This document shows positions 45,499-56,680 of a DNA stretch of 64,000 nucleotides, in pieces. The stretch covers positions 19,522 through 83,521 of the forward strand of contig BRXX01000316.1 of the NCBI GenBank assembly GCA_030267905.1. Reading direction: 5' to 3'. Below the pieces are notes generated by a model, which had not been told where the DNA came from, ran no database searches, and was given only the letters and a program-made list of their open reading frames with translations. Each line of letters begins with the position of its first letter. Position 1 is the first letter of the stretch. Made by a program: the position numbers and the translations under genes. The stretch comes from Triparma verrucosa. Its lineage: Eukaryota > Sar > Bolidophyceae > Parmales > Triparmaceae.

Positions 45499-46868
45499 TC
45501 TCGTCTACAGTCGAGGCTGCGAACGACTTCGCCAGGTACCTTCAAGAGGAAGAGGAGGAGGTTCAAGAGAAGGAGAAATTGGAGAAGGTCATCACGTTAC
45601 CCCTTAAGAAAAGGAAACCGCTCTCCTCCACGCTCAGCGCCATCACAGGCGCAACCAAGGCGAAGCCCACCTTCCGGGCCAGGCAGAGAAAGAAGGAGCC
45701 CACCAAGATCCCGGTTGTCCTTCCCATCACGGAGGAGGAGCCCCCAAGCTTCGCCGTCGGCTGGACCAAAGAGGAGGCAAAGCTCCTCCCCCCCCTCCCC
45801 CCCAAACCGTCTCCCGCGCCCCCTCCTGCCCCCAGCTCCGACGCTGGCAGCGAATCATCCGAGAAGGATGAGAGGAAACCCAGCGCAACCGTCCTGGACC
45901 TGGGGCTCTTGCTCCCCTCCAAAGACACGAAATTCGACTCAAAACCGGCTACCTCCGCTCCTACTTCTCCTCGCCCTTTGCCTCAAGCACCTGGCCCCAC
46001 GTCGTCAGAGCATTTGGGAGCGATGTTCGATCCTCACGCACCTCCCCCACCTCCCGCTCTCTCCTTCGACGACGACAAGAGCGACGACAGCAGCAACAAG
46101 CCGACTCTATCGCCGTCCGCGTCGGAGCCCCCCACTCCCTCAACTGCAACCGCAATCAGCGACCTCACCGACCTTCAACTACTCGAACTGGGGGGCTGGG
46201 AGAAGGTTAAAGAAGTTAAAAAGACTCCTAAACACATGAAAGCCAACAAAGGTCGCCCCTTCGAAATCTTTATGAGGCACGTTTGGGAAGACGGTGAAAG
46301 AACCCACCAATCTTTCACGCACAAGCAGGTGAGAAGGTGGTATACGTCGATTCCAATGCTACTTAATTCTAAACCCATCGCTTCGTTTCGTTCCTCGGCT
46401 CGTACAGACGAATCATTCTCGCCACGATCTCGAAAGGCTTCACATGGAGTTCCCTAAAATCGCGAAAGCCACAGAAAGTGTTTACCTACAGGCTCTGACC
46501 GTAACCGAACTATTGAACCTCGGAGGTTGGTCTCTAATCAAGCACAGGTGAGCCAACTCGTTCTCTTCGCTCCTCGGTCGCTCCTCTCACTCCGCCCGCG
46601 CCTCAGCTTTAAGAACGTTTCCAATCGAGACGTCAAATTCACCCACTACAGTCGTTGCGTTTGGGGACAAGGCAACAAGAAGGTTAGCTAGACCTTCACC
46701 GACAAGGTGAGTGTGTGTCTTCAGCACCGGACCAAGCTACACATTCTAACTCTTCGCTTCGCTTCGCTGCTCGGCTTGCTTCGCTCGTTGCAGCAAACCC
46801 GTGAAAGTCGCAGGCAACTCGAAAGTCTGCACGAAGAATTTGCCGGAAGGGTCATCGGCCACGAGTAG
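45101..46868 (+). pseudogene. Decayed gene with a duplicated unknown ~75-residue domain
   Basis: Coding-looking sequence runs from ATG 45101 (MSIHCSEEGFKERFKEEKIA) through three frames to the stop at 46868. A frame change falls near a C7 run (about 45270) and another near 45385, and an in-frame TAG occurs at 46689-46691. Downstream exons (to 46328, 46408-46547, 46607-46706, 46794-46868) have proper splice sites. The C-terminal half repeats one domain twice: LLELGGWEKVKEV ... HVWEDG ... SFTHKQTNHSRHDLERLH and LLNLGGWSLIKHR ... CVWGQG ... TFTDKQTRESRRQLESLH. I know no family with this signature. The N-terminal half has Glu/Ser, basic and Pro-rich stretches. It may be a young pseudogene, or the breaks may be sequence errors. 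Confidence 0.5.
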
Positions 46869-46948
46869 CCAGTCGTTCACAATTCACTTCAACTCCAATA
46901 AAATTTCATCCCTTTATTCACACAAATCAAATCTATTCTACAATATAA

Positions 46949-49900
46949 TCAATCAACAGCATCGCCGCCGCCCTCCTTCCTGCCTCGTCGCAGTCCCATC
47001 TTGCTGAGCATGGCGCTCTTCATCCTGACCACTCCGCGGACCTTGCGCTTCCCCTCGCCCTTTTCTTCTCCCATGACTTTGATCTGGTCCTGCAGCCGCT
47101 CGGAGTTGACGAGTTCCCTCGACTCCTCGTTCCTAGATTTTGTTCTGTTCGGAGGGGGGTAATTCGGCGGAGGCGGAGGGTACGGTCGTTCCCCCACGCT
47201 GCCATTGCTGGACACCGCCCTCACAGCCTTAACGGCCTTTACTTTCGTCTCTTCTTCGTCGGTTTCATCGCCGCTATCAGTTTCATCGCCACTATCAGCT
47301 CCATCGCCGTCGTCATCGTCACTCTCACTGTCATCTCCGTCCTCGTGGAACGAGTCGGAATCACTGCTATCAGCCAAGTTTCCTACACTTCTGACACTGC
47401 CAGTGGGCGTCCTAGCCCCGACGCTTCCTTCGTCGCCGCTTCCCCATGCGCTGCCGCTCTCCGAGAAGACGTCGTAGTCGTGTTCTTTGACTCCGTCTCG
47501 GCTGTTCTGCCTGGAGACGGTCGGAGTGTGTAGAGGCGTCCCAGAGGGCGTTATGGCCGGTGTTGACGAGATGCTTGGAGGCGGCGAGTGCTGCGACGGG
47601 CGACATTTATTTGAGTTAGAATCGCGTAGCGGTGATGTGCGTGAAACACATATCAACATTAACATAACCAAGTGAGGGTTCTCGGTCGTACCTGCGCGCT
47701 ACCGTTACCGTTCTGGGCGCTGCCGTTGTTACTGTTACAGTTCTCCTGGGCACGACTCTTCTTAACCGGAGGCGGGCGGCTGCGGCTACCCCTCCTGAAA
47801 CGAATACTGGCCTTCTGACTCTTGGTCAAAAGATTTCTTCCAGACTTGCTTATCTCGTCCGGGTACAAAATGGGCAGCTCGGCAAGAACACATCGCAAGC
47901 CAAAGAGCCACATCTGCAGCAAATTGGCGTTGGGTGATATCAGGTTGAGAATCCTCTCGCCTTCGTGGTCGATCAACGAAAAGCCGAGGTTCGAGGTTTT
48001 GGGATTGAAATTTGCCGTGTCGGTGATGGTGTTGGCGGCGGCCACGGCCAAGGTGGAGCGAATCTGGGACGAGTGAAGCGACGAGTTAGAATGGCGAAGT
48101 GACACACTGCAAATAGAATCAATGCATTCTTCTCACCTTCAACCCCTTGATATTAACAGTATCATCCTCGGGCAAGTCCTCCATCATTCTGATCTCGGCG
48201 GCGTCCAACAGACTGACGAACTTGGCCTTGTTCCCCTGGTTACCTCCGGTCCAAAATATGGACTTGAGGTCGCGCTTAAGCCTGAAGAAGCGCTCGTGGG
48301 GCTTGCCCATGTGGGCGAACTTTAGGAAGTAGTCCCCGAAGCCCATCCTGGCGACGACTATTCTCTTCAAGTACAGCACCTCCTCGGTGTTGTAACAGCT
48401 CGGATTCTCCAAGTACTTCTTCACGGCCTCGTTGAGCTCCATCTTGACGTGAGGCCCTCCTCCGCCGCCCATGGTCAAGGAGCTGTTGCGGAGGGACGGG
48501 GTCGCCGTGGGGAGCATGGTGAAACGGTTCCTGAGCATGTTGAGCCCCCTGACCCACTCGTTCATCACCTCGAGGGAGGGGCATATTATATCGATGGAGC
48601 GATCCTTCGTGAAGATGGAGAAGGCCGCCTTGGGGACTCCTTCAGCCACCCCGGCTCCGGACGTCCGCTCCATCCCCCCCCCTCCCCCGTAGAACCTCCT
48701 GAAGTTTGGCGAGTTCGCCCCTACTCTAATGTCTCCCTCAATGTCTTCGAAGGCAACGCTCTTTTCTATTGCCTTTCCCATTCGTATCCTTTTCGTTCCA
48801 GCAACCTGCCAGGTCAAGCGTCTAAAGTCATCCGAGATCCTGCGACGAGAACACGAAGATTGGCGTTCAATTAATTCACGAGTTAGCGAGAAGCGAAGCG
48901 ACTGGTTCCACAGACAGCGCGCTCGCGCTCACCTGAAAAATCTATTCTTTCCCTTGGTGAAGGTCGTCGAGTTGAAGGGTACCTTCTGTAGCATCGTTCC
49001 CTTCTTCATCATATTTATTATCTCGAACTCCGTCCCCAGCTCCTGCTGCTCGTTCTGAATAGTGTGGTGCCTCTCCTTCAAGCTCTTGAAAACGTCCCTC
49101 ATGTTGGGCCTCACGTCCGGATTGGGCGCCCAGCAGCTCGTGATGATGGTGCTTATGACGGGGTCGACATTAATTGGGATGCGCATACGCTCTCCAGAAA
49201 GGACCTTGTAAGCAACCGCAGCATTAGTACTTCCAAGGAAGGGTTCGCGCCCCACGAACATCTCGTACAGACACACGCCGAAGCTGAAGACGTCCGTCTT
49301 CTCAGAGAACTCCTTGTTCTTCAAGCTCTCGGGCGCCTCCCACCGCACCGGCCCCAAATTTGTAGCAGTGAAGCCCTTACTTAGCCCCTTCGTCCTCAGC
49401 CTCGCGAAGCCGAAGTCGCACACGTGCACGTTCATCTGCTCGTCGACCAGCAAATTCCTGCAAGCCAAGTCCCGGTGGATTATCCCGCGTACGTGCAGGT
49501 TCATGACACCCTGCGAAGCCATGGTCGCCATGTTGATGAGTTCGGTCAACTCCAAGCCGAAGCCTCTGAAATTCCCCGAGTCGGCGGACACCAGCATGTC
49601 GTACATGCTGCCGTTGCTCATGTACTTGGTAACTATTGCTACTTGGGGATCGTTGTTGGGGTCGTCTTGGATGACGACGCCCACCAGCTGCGAAGGGTAA
49701 GTTCCACGGGTAAGGACAAGGTGGTCTTCACTCCACGCAAAAAATATGTTCTCTCTCACCTCCACAATATTCTTCTGACCGGATGCCTTCGCCATCATCT
49801 TTACCTCGCTACTGACGTCGCTTTCCTCACTAATGAACACCTTCACCGCAACAACCTCCTCCTTGTACAGCCCTCGCCACACCTCGCCGAAGCTGCGATG

Positions 49901-50589
49901 TTAACGGTTAGAAGTTAGAATCGTCCCCCCCGACGAACCCTAATCGCGGCTCACCTTCCCTTGCCTATCAACCCCAAAAGTTGGATGTCCTCCTTGGCAA
50001 TCAGAAGCTCGGGCGGGACGTCATCGTTGATCGTGGACGACCTGCTGCGAGATGTGGCGCGAAGCCGATCCATGGCGTGCGTGGGTGTGCCCGTCGAAGA
50101 GTCGTTTGATCTGTCGTATTGAAAGGTGGGACTGCTGGTGCTCAATGTTCTGAACATGGAGGCTGAGCTTGTGCGGGCTAAAAAGTTGAATTTGGGAGAG
50201 TACACCGCGTTGGGGAGGTGGCCTCTGAGCTCGTCGATCTGCCGCTGCATGAGCTCCTTCTCCTCTCTGTGGCGGCGCTCAGAGTCCTCAAGCATGGAGC
50301 GGAGGGCAGCTGCGTGGGACCGGACAGTTACAATTTGGTTGGGTTAGATTCACGACTTATGAGGGGTTTCGCGTCGTAAGAACGCATCGCGTTCACGCCC
50401 ATGCGCGTCATCGAGGCGCACGGCTCGAGCTGGACGACGCTCCCCCAACCCATCCTCTCCCAATCCCTAATCCCAAGCTCTCCCCATTGCTGCCCTCTCA
50501 CCTATTTCATCATTCACGCTGTCATTACTGCCCCCCTTTTTCTCCGACGCCGGACTCGACTTTGAGTTCGACCTCAGCCTTCCGAACAT
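46949..50589 (-). CDS. Tyrosine-kinase-like protein kinase with C-terminal PH-like domains
   Basis: Seven exons (50502-50589, 49955-50309, 49760-49892, 48933-49687, 48137-48839, 47692-48063, 46949-47590) encode 1015 aa. The N-terminus has a short coiled coil (ERRHREEKELMQRQIDELRG) and a Ser-rich stretch. The kinase domain (about 135-425) shows IGKGRSFGEVWRG, VVAVKVF, HRDLACRNLLVDE, CDFGFARL and GPVRWEAPES. The catalytic loop and the GPVRW segment are those of tyrosine kinases or TKL kinases. After it come TKGKNRFFRISDDFRRLTWQ and a second unit (ERFFRLKRDLKSIFWTGG) that look like PH-type strands, followed by a third beta-rich region. The C-terminus is acidic, then basic. Four of six introns carry the repeated TCG-rich block. 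Substrates are unknown. Confidence 0.85.
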
Positions 50590-50981
50590 ATTTCTACAAT
50601 CGCCCCTACCCCCTGAATCTATTGCAACAAAGGGTGTTCCCTACCACAACCCGCAGGTCAATAATAATCTTAAACCAGTACGTGAAAACTATTTAGAGCA
50701 CTAGTGTGTAAGAAATGCCCGTTCCGATGAAGAAAGAAATAATCCTCCAACTAACCGGAAAGCAGCCAATGCTCCTCGCAAAATTACTCCAGAAGCAATC
50801 CTAAATCTAAAGACCAGAATCCACTCAGGTACCACGCGTTCCAACCCCACCCTTGACCTAACCTAGGAAGTCACACAAGTACACCTCTAACTACGCAAAC
50901 ACTAACCCCTCACACACCTCACTAAAAACTCCTCCCACACCTGATATCTGTCCGTCTTCTCACCCCAACAGTCCGCGAAAA
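50590..50981. other. Divergent promoter region
   Basis: 392 bases between the kinase start and the small PPP1R14-like gene. No gene is seen. Confidence 0.5.
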
Positions 50982-51757
50982 ATGTCTGAAGCAAAGGAAG
51001 AGTCAAAGTTCGCCGACCACGTCGAACTCAAGGACGATGACATCGACGGACACGAAGCATCGGACCACAGGGCCGTCACATGCAGATACGATATGGCGAA
51101 GCTGAGAAGGATAGGAGAAATGTAAGTGGACACTGGAGACGAACAGATAAAGCGGTTGTGTTATAGGAGGAGAAGCAGGAACAAGCTTGGGGGCGGGGAC
51201 GAATTGTTGGAATGAGACTGGACGAAGGGGAGGATATGGGGACTGGGGGTATTGAATTGCGCGCGACAATTTCTGTGATTGTGCTTTTGATGAATTCTGA
51301 AGGAAGAACCCTGCCAGCTTCGATGAGGCAAGGGAGAACTACTGTGAACACTTTGACTAACAATGCTCGCTGTCGTACCCCCCCCCGCACCCCCCCGCCC
51401 AAATCCCACTCGTTCCCCGCAGCGAGGATGACATCCTCAATGCCATCGCTGACGCCGCCGGAGTTGATGTGGATGAGATGGATTGCGTCTTCAGTGTGCA
51501 GGACGCCCTGGAGATGGACCGTGGCGAGCTAGAGGTGAGTCATGGTGGGAGGGTAGGGCGTAGGATATTGACGCAGGTATTGAGCGAGGTCGAGAGGTCG
51601 AGGTAGGGTAGCTCTGACCCCCGCGCGCCACCCCCCACAGGAATATATCAAGATGGCGGCAAACGAGGTCCTGAACGACGATGCCAAGGCACAAGGTATT
51701 GCTGGTAAGTACGTGGATGAGCTAGAGGGCCTGAAGGAGGTCGAGGAGAGCAAGTAA
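50982..51757 (+). CDS. Small acidic protein, possibly PPP1R14/CPI-17-like phosphatase inhibitor
   Basis: Three exons (50982-51121, 51423-51534, 51641-51757) encode 122 aa. The sequence is acidic and helical. The core CRYDMAKLRRIGEIEDDIL, then DVDEMDCVFSVQDALEMD and YVDELEGLKEV, follows the spacing of the PPP1R14 family (VKYDRxELxxRLxxExWI ... DELLELES ... LLxKLxGL), whose members inhibit protein phosphatase 1. The similarity is weak and judged by eye; the phosphorylated Thr of CPI-17 is not clearly placed (VTCRYD is a candidate). If the match fails, it is a hypothetical protein. Confidence 0.6.
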
Positions 51758-52082
51758 TTTTTCAATGGCGAAAAAATGAAATAACAGAGAATTGTGGGGA
51801 GGAGGGGAACGGGAACGGAGGAACAAGGAGGAGAGACACAACGATGGAAACAGGAAAGATGCAGAAATTTCGCGGGTTGGCTGGTTGGGGGAAGCACCGC
51901 GGGATGGATCTGGGTCGACAGATTATATTTACAGCACGTATAAAGTTTCGCAAAAAGAAAGCGTCCTCTTATTTCAGATTAATCGCTTGTTGAACTCAAA
52001 GAAGATGAACACCAACTTTTTTTTGCCGGCGAAGCGCCCCACAAAAAATCTTTCTCGAGCCGCCACAAGCCATCAAACTATA
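51758..52082. other. Intergenic region
   Basis: 325 bases with no recognised gene. An in-frame upstream ATG (52004) precedes the dehydrogenase start, but the leader beginning at 52083 fits better. Confidence 0.5.
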
Positions 52083-53636
52083 ATGAAATTTTCTGCCCTT
52101 TCTTTCCTCGCTTTCGCGGCCACTGCCAGCGCTTTCACGTTGCCCTCCTCTAAATTGTCACCCGCATTTGGGCAAATGCGTCCTGGAATGCGGGTGCAAA
52201 GCAACACTCATTTAGATGCTGTGGTTGGAGTTGTCGGCGTAAGTACTGCTTCCCGTCCGCACTTTGCTGCACGTTAATATGAAGGCGACCGAGCTATGAA
52301 CCCTTCATAGCTCATAACTCGCCTCTGAATCTGCAAAATACAGCTGTATGAGACTACAATGCAGCGACCAGCGTCGATACCTTCATTAAATCCCCTCCCC
52401 TTATCCCCCTCCACCTCTAACCCCCCCCCCGTCCCACTCAGGCCACTGGAGCCGTCGGAAAGGAGGTCGTCGGCTGCCTCGAGAAGCGCGACTTCCCCGT
52501 GGACAAGCTCCGCATCTTCGGCTCCGCCCGCTCCGCTGGTAGCGTCGTCAAGACAAAATTTGGGGATGTCGAGGTCGAGCTCTTCGACCAGTCCGCCGCC
52601 GCTGAGTGCGACGTCTGCTTTCTAGCCGTCAGCGGCGACTTCGCGCTCGAGCACGCCCGCGCCATCTCCAAGAGCTGCATCGTCATCGACAACTCTTCTG
52701 CTTTCCGTTACGAGCCTGACGTGCCTCTGGTCATCCCGGAGATCAACGGGAAGGCGTGCAAGGGGAAGAACCTCATCGCGAACCCCAACTGCACCACTGC
52801 CATCGGGCTGATGGGTCTTTCCCCCTTGATGAAGAAGTTCGGAGCCAAGAGAGTCCTCATGTCCACCTACCAGGCCTCCAGCGGTGCCGGACAGGAGGTG
52901 CGCAAATATTATTACATATTGTTTGCCCAAACAACTCTAACACTAAAAAAAAATAACTAACTCACGCACTAAATACGATACGCAGGGCATGGACGAGTTG
53001 AAGGCCGGAACGATCCAAGTGACCAGCGGGGAGAAAGAAGTCGCCGACCACAAGCACTTCGCCCACCCCCTCCCCTTCAACGTCATCCCCCACATCGACA
53101 AATTCCAGGAGAACGGCTACACCAAGGAGGAGATGAAGGTCACGTGGGAGACCCGCAAGATCTGCGACATGCCCGACGACTTCCCCGTCAGTTGCACTGC
53201 CGTTCGCATCCCGACCTTCAGGGCCCATTCCGAGACCATCGTTCTCGAGACTGAGCAGAAGGTCGACGTCAAGGTCGCCCAGGATTTGCTGGCCTCTTCG
53301 CCGGGAGTCAAGTTGGTCGACGACGTCCAGAACACAGAGGTGAGGCGGTTGTCGTACTTATTTCTCTTTCTTCTCCTCACATTTCACCTTCAAACAAACT
53401 AATGCTCCGCTCTCATCCGCTCCATCATCCGCTCCATCCCCCCGCAGAGCCCCCAGTACCCCATGCCCTTGACCGCCACGGGACAATACGACGTGGAGGT
53501 CGGACGCGTTAGGAGGTCCGAGGCTTTCGGAGACTACGGGTTGGAGTTCTTCGTTAGCGGGGATCAGCTCTTGAGGGGGGCTGCGTTGAATGCCGTTCTG
53601 GTTGCGGAGGAGTGCGTCAAAAACGGAGACCTCTAA
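52083..53636 (+). CDS. asd: Plastid aspartate-semialdehyde dehydrogenase
   Basis: Four exons (52083-52238, 52442-52897, 52986-53339, 53448-53636) encode 384 aa. The enzyme reduces aspartyl phosphate to aspartate semialdehyde with NADPH, the branch point to lysine, threonine and methionine. A signal peptide ends ATASA-FTLPSSK, the classic heterokont plastid motif. The NADP fold begins VVGVVGATGAVGKEVV. The catalytic Cys is in NPNCTT, substrate residues lie in STYQASSGAGQ, and the C-terminal part ends GRVRRSEAFGDYG. All are as in bacterial-type Asd. Start 52083 is chosen because it opens the signal peptide; ATG at 52004 would add 26 residues. Confidence 0.95.
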
Positions 53637-53749
53637 TTATTAAGTACCACCGGCAAGGCCAGAAGCAGAAAGAAGTTAAAAGGAACATAATCATAATATT
53701 GCGTTTGTCAAAGCCAATGATTCAATTATTATTACTTTATCAAATTTTC

Positions 53750-54923
53750 TCATGCTTTCTTATCACTTATTTTCGCTTCCTCAGCACTCTCGCGGTACGT
53801 TTTGACAGGCCTCCACGCCCTTTCCTTCCTCCCTCCTCCTCTTCCGTCCTCCCTGATACCTAAGCTGGTCATCTCCTTCGCTATATCGCCGCCGTAGCAG
53901 TTAACTACTGCCTTTTTCATCCACTTCGCCTCCCTCTCCAACCTCTTCATGCTCTTCTCCTCCTTGACCAATCGGCGTCTCTCCTTCTGAGCTTTCTTCC
54001 TCTCCGCTTCTTTCTCGGCCAACCATTCCAAGAATATGCCGTGGCCCATCTTCTCCCTCCCCTCCTTCTCTTCCGCCTCTATTTTTGCGAGTTCCTCCCT
54101 CTTGGCCCTCTCCTCCGCCTCCTCCTGCTCGGTCTTCATGAACTTCCTCCACGGCTTGTAGTCTTTGTCGTACACCCTGGTGTTATTGTTGCCGTCGTCC
54201 TTGGAGGCGGACTCGACGGGGAGCTTATTAATGAGCTCCATTTTGCGCATCCCCCGCGTCCTCTTCCATTCCTCGAATTTAGCTTCGGCCAACAGCTTCC
54301 TCTCCTGAGCCTCTTTCACCCTGCGGCGGCGAACAAGGTGTGTTAAAACAATTTTCACCCAGAGCGACCACCACCATCATCATATATCTAGCCGCAAAAT
54401 CTCACCTCCGAATCTCCTCCGCCCTGTCCATCTCCCTCTCGCCCAAACCCTTTCCTTCGTTCACGCTCAGCCATTCCTCGAAGGTCCTGCAATGCTTCAG
54501 TTTCATCTTGGCCGCGAACAATTCATCACAGCTCACAGACGACTTCGGAGGCGGGTTGATCCGCTCCGACGAATGGTACGGCACACTATTGACCGTGGTC
54601 TTCTTGCTTATCTCGCCTATCTCGTAGTTCTTCTTGGCGCTGACCTCCCAAGGCTGTTTCTTGCCACTTCGCAAGCACTGCTCCCTGTAATTCTTATTCC
54701 CGTTCCTTAGAATATCCTTCAGCACATTCAGACTTACTGCGGCGCTGCTGCCGACGTCCTTGCCGTCGGAGCTGCCGAAGTTCGACGACTCCAGCCCTAT
54801 GTACGCGATTGGCTTGTCCTCATAGTCAGTGAATTGCCAATTGCGTGAAGGGATGTGCCCCTTCATCTTACTGGCGTAAATTGAGGGATTGTACTCCGCC
54901 GGGGGAGAGTTCTGGTCTTGCAT
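53750..54923 (-). CDS. Coiled-coil protein with F-E-W-L repeats (CCDC34/181-like)
   Basis: Two exons (54406-54923, 53750-54320) encode 362 aa. The N-terminal half is polar and contains DYEDKPIAYIGLESSNFG. The C-terminal half is strongly charged and helical. Three helices contain a FEEWL-type motif (FEEWLSVNEG, FEEWKRTRG, FLEWLAEKEAERKK), and the pattern recalls CCDC34/CCDC181 proteins linked to cilia. That link is by pattern only. It lies head-to-head with the next plus-strand gene. Confidence 0.65.
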
Positions 54924-55270
54924 TGTGAGAAATTATATGCTGCTGAGTGACTGGGCTTGGAGCGCAACAATAACGGCTTATTTCTTGGGCGCAATGGAGA
55001 GCACAAGACAGGCCCTGGAGAATATCGAGGACGAACTTGTTCCTACTTTAAAAAAGCTCAAGAGCGCGGGAGACTGTTTTGCTAGTTAAATATGGGACCC
55101 CTTCTAGTACAGAGACGCGATATCGGCTCTGAATTCACTGGAAGTCAACGTCAAAACTTCAATTTTGACCAACCGTTGTTCCAGGTCCAGAAATTTGAAC
55201 TTCATTGGGAGCATGAGAGAGAGACATCATTGAGAGAGAGACCTTCGTCATCAACACCCTTGCAGACAAT

Positions 55271-56603
55271 ATGTTCGGCCCTAGCTCAACACCAGTCGAC
55301 GTCGAGAACGCCTCGAATTTCCCAACGAACGCAAGAAACCTAGAAAAGAATGCTTTAACACCGTCCAAGCCTGGTTCGGTCAAGGGGAATTCATTTGGGA
55401 GTCCTGGAAGGAGAAAGCCGCTGCACGACGCGGAGCCAAAGACCCCGGAGCACAACGTCGTCAGTGGAAGAGTTACCCGTAGCAGCAGCAAAAAGGCGAG
55501 GGTGAGTGCTAGGGTGCTTTGGGAGGGTGCTTTGGGTGTCGGCAGATGGGGTGGGGGTGGGGTGGAATGGGATGAAGGTTTTGGCTGGGGGGGGTTTGGG
55601 GGTCGGCGAGTCAACAAATTCTAACAAACGTACGCACACACAGACGACCCCGTCGAGTCCCTCCTCTCTCCCCCCTCGGCGCAATTCTCTCACAGCCGCA
55701 CTTCCTGTGAATACGCCAGTCATAGTGACGTCCGGCGTCCACAAATCCAAAACAGGCTCGATAACGACCGTAAGCCATTCGACATACCGCGTAACATTCA
55801 GCGACGGGACATTGAGCGGCAACATCCCCAAGGCTAGCATCTCGAAGTCCAGCGAAGGGGACGCTTCGCAGAGGAAGATCATGGAGTACAATTTTGAGGC
55901 CGAGGTCGTCGGGGGAAATAACGCCGATCCGACCCCCAAGAAGAGGAGGAGGGGCCAAGACGTCGAAGAAGCTGACCACGTCAATCGCGATATCCTGTCC
56001 GAGGACGTCGGACGTGACAAGGACAAGGATAACTCAAGCGTGACGTTCACTGAGAATGTCAACATCCCCAAGAGCATCTTCAAAAGCCCCGCGAAGATAT
56101 ACTCCCAGCGAGTCAACGGCTCCGGACAATCCTCCGCCTCCAGCCGCTCAGGCGTCCGGGTGAACCTGTACGATCCCACCCCCGGCCCCACCTCGGATAC
56201 CGACGTGTCTAACGATTTTTCAGGGCTTAATATTTGGGACGCTTCTCACGGTTCATTAAACGTAAAAGTCCAGGCAAAGATCAGCGAGTGGAAGAACAAA
56301 TACGTCGTCCGAACAAACCCTTCGGAAGGTGTTCAGGACGACGAAATCACCGAACCGCTTAAGAAGAAAGGAATCGACACGAGCTGCGCGGCATCTAATT
56401 GGCCGCATTCCTCCGATATATTCTCTGGTAATTTCAGTACAATAAACCCTCGCACTTCAAAAAATATTAACGACGAAGATGAGGTTAAAGCCGACAAGCC
56501 TAATTGTTGGAGGTGTGTGATGTGCCTTGAGGAGAATGTAATTGAGAAGGTTAATTGCGGGGTTTGTAGGAGATTAAGGGGAAGGCATAATGACGCGACT
56601 TAG
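55271..56603 (+). CDS. RanBP2-type zinc-finger protein
   Basis: Two exons (55271-55501, 55644-56603) encode 396 aa. Most of it is Ser/Thr/Pro-rich and probably disordered. It has a basic stretch likely to be a nuclear localisation signal (KKRRRGQDVEE) and several Ser/Thr-Pro sites. The last 45 residues hold one RanBP2-type zinc finger, WRCVMCLEEN with CGVCRRLRG, with four Cys in the W-x-C-x2-C-x10-C-x2-C pattern. Such fingers bind RNA, ubiquitin or Ran-GDP. The N-terminal FGPSSTP and SFGSPGRR segments recall nucleoporins, but this is weak. Confidence 0.75.
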
Positions 56604-56680
56604 AAGAGCGACAATTAATATAGAGGAAAAGCGGAGGTATTTAGTAGAACGAACGATGTATTATTATTCATCAGAATATG

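Noticed and set aside
45301..46239. 312-aa Arg/Pro-rich plus-strand frame
   Set aside because: It overlaps the better frame (from about 45400 to 46328) whose product continues through several good splice sites; its composition looks like an off-frame reading.
54889..55089. Short plus-strand frame ending CFAS
   Set aside because: It overlaps the start of the coiled-coil gene on the other strand. Its last 31 residues (from ATG 54994) look helical but are too short to call a gene.
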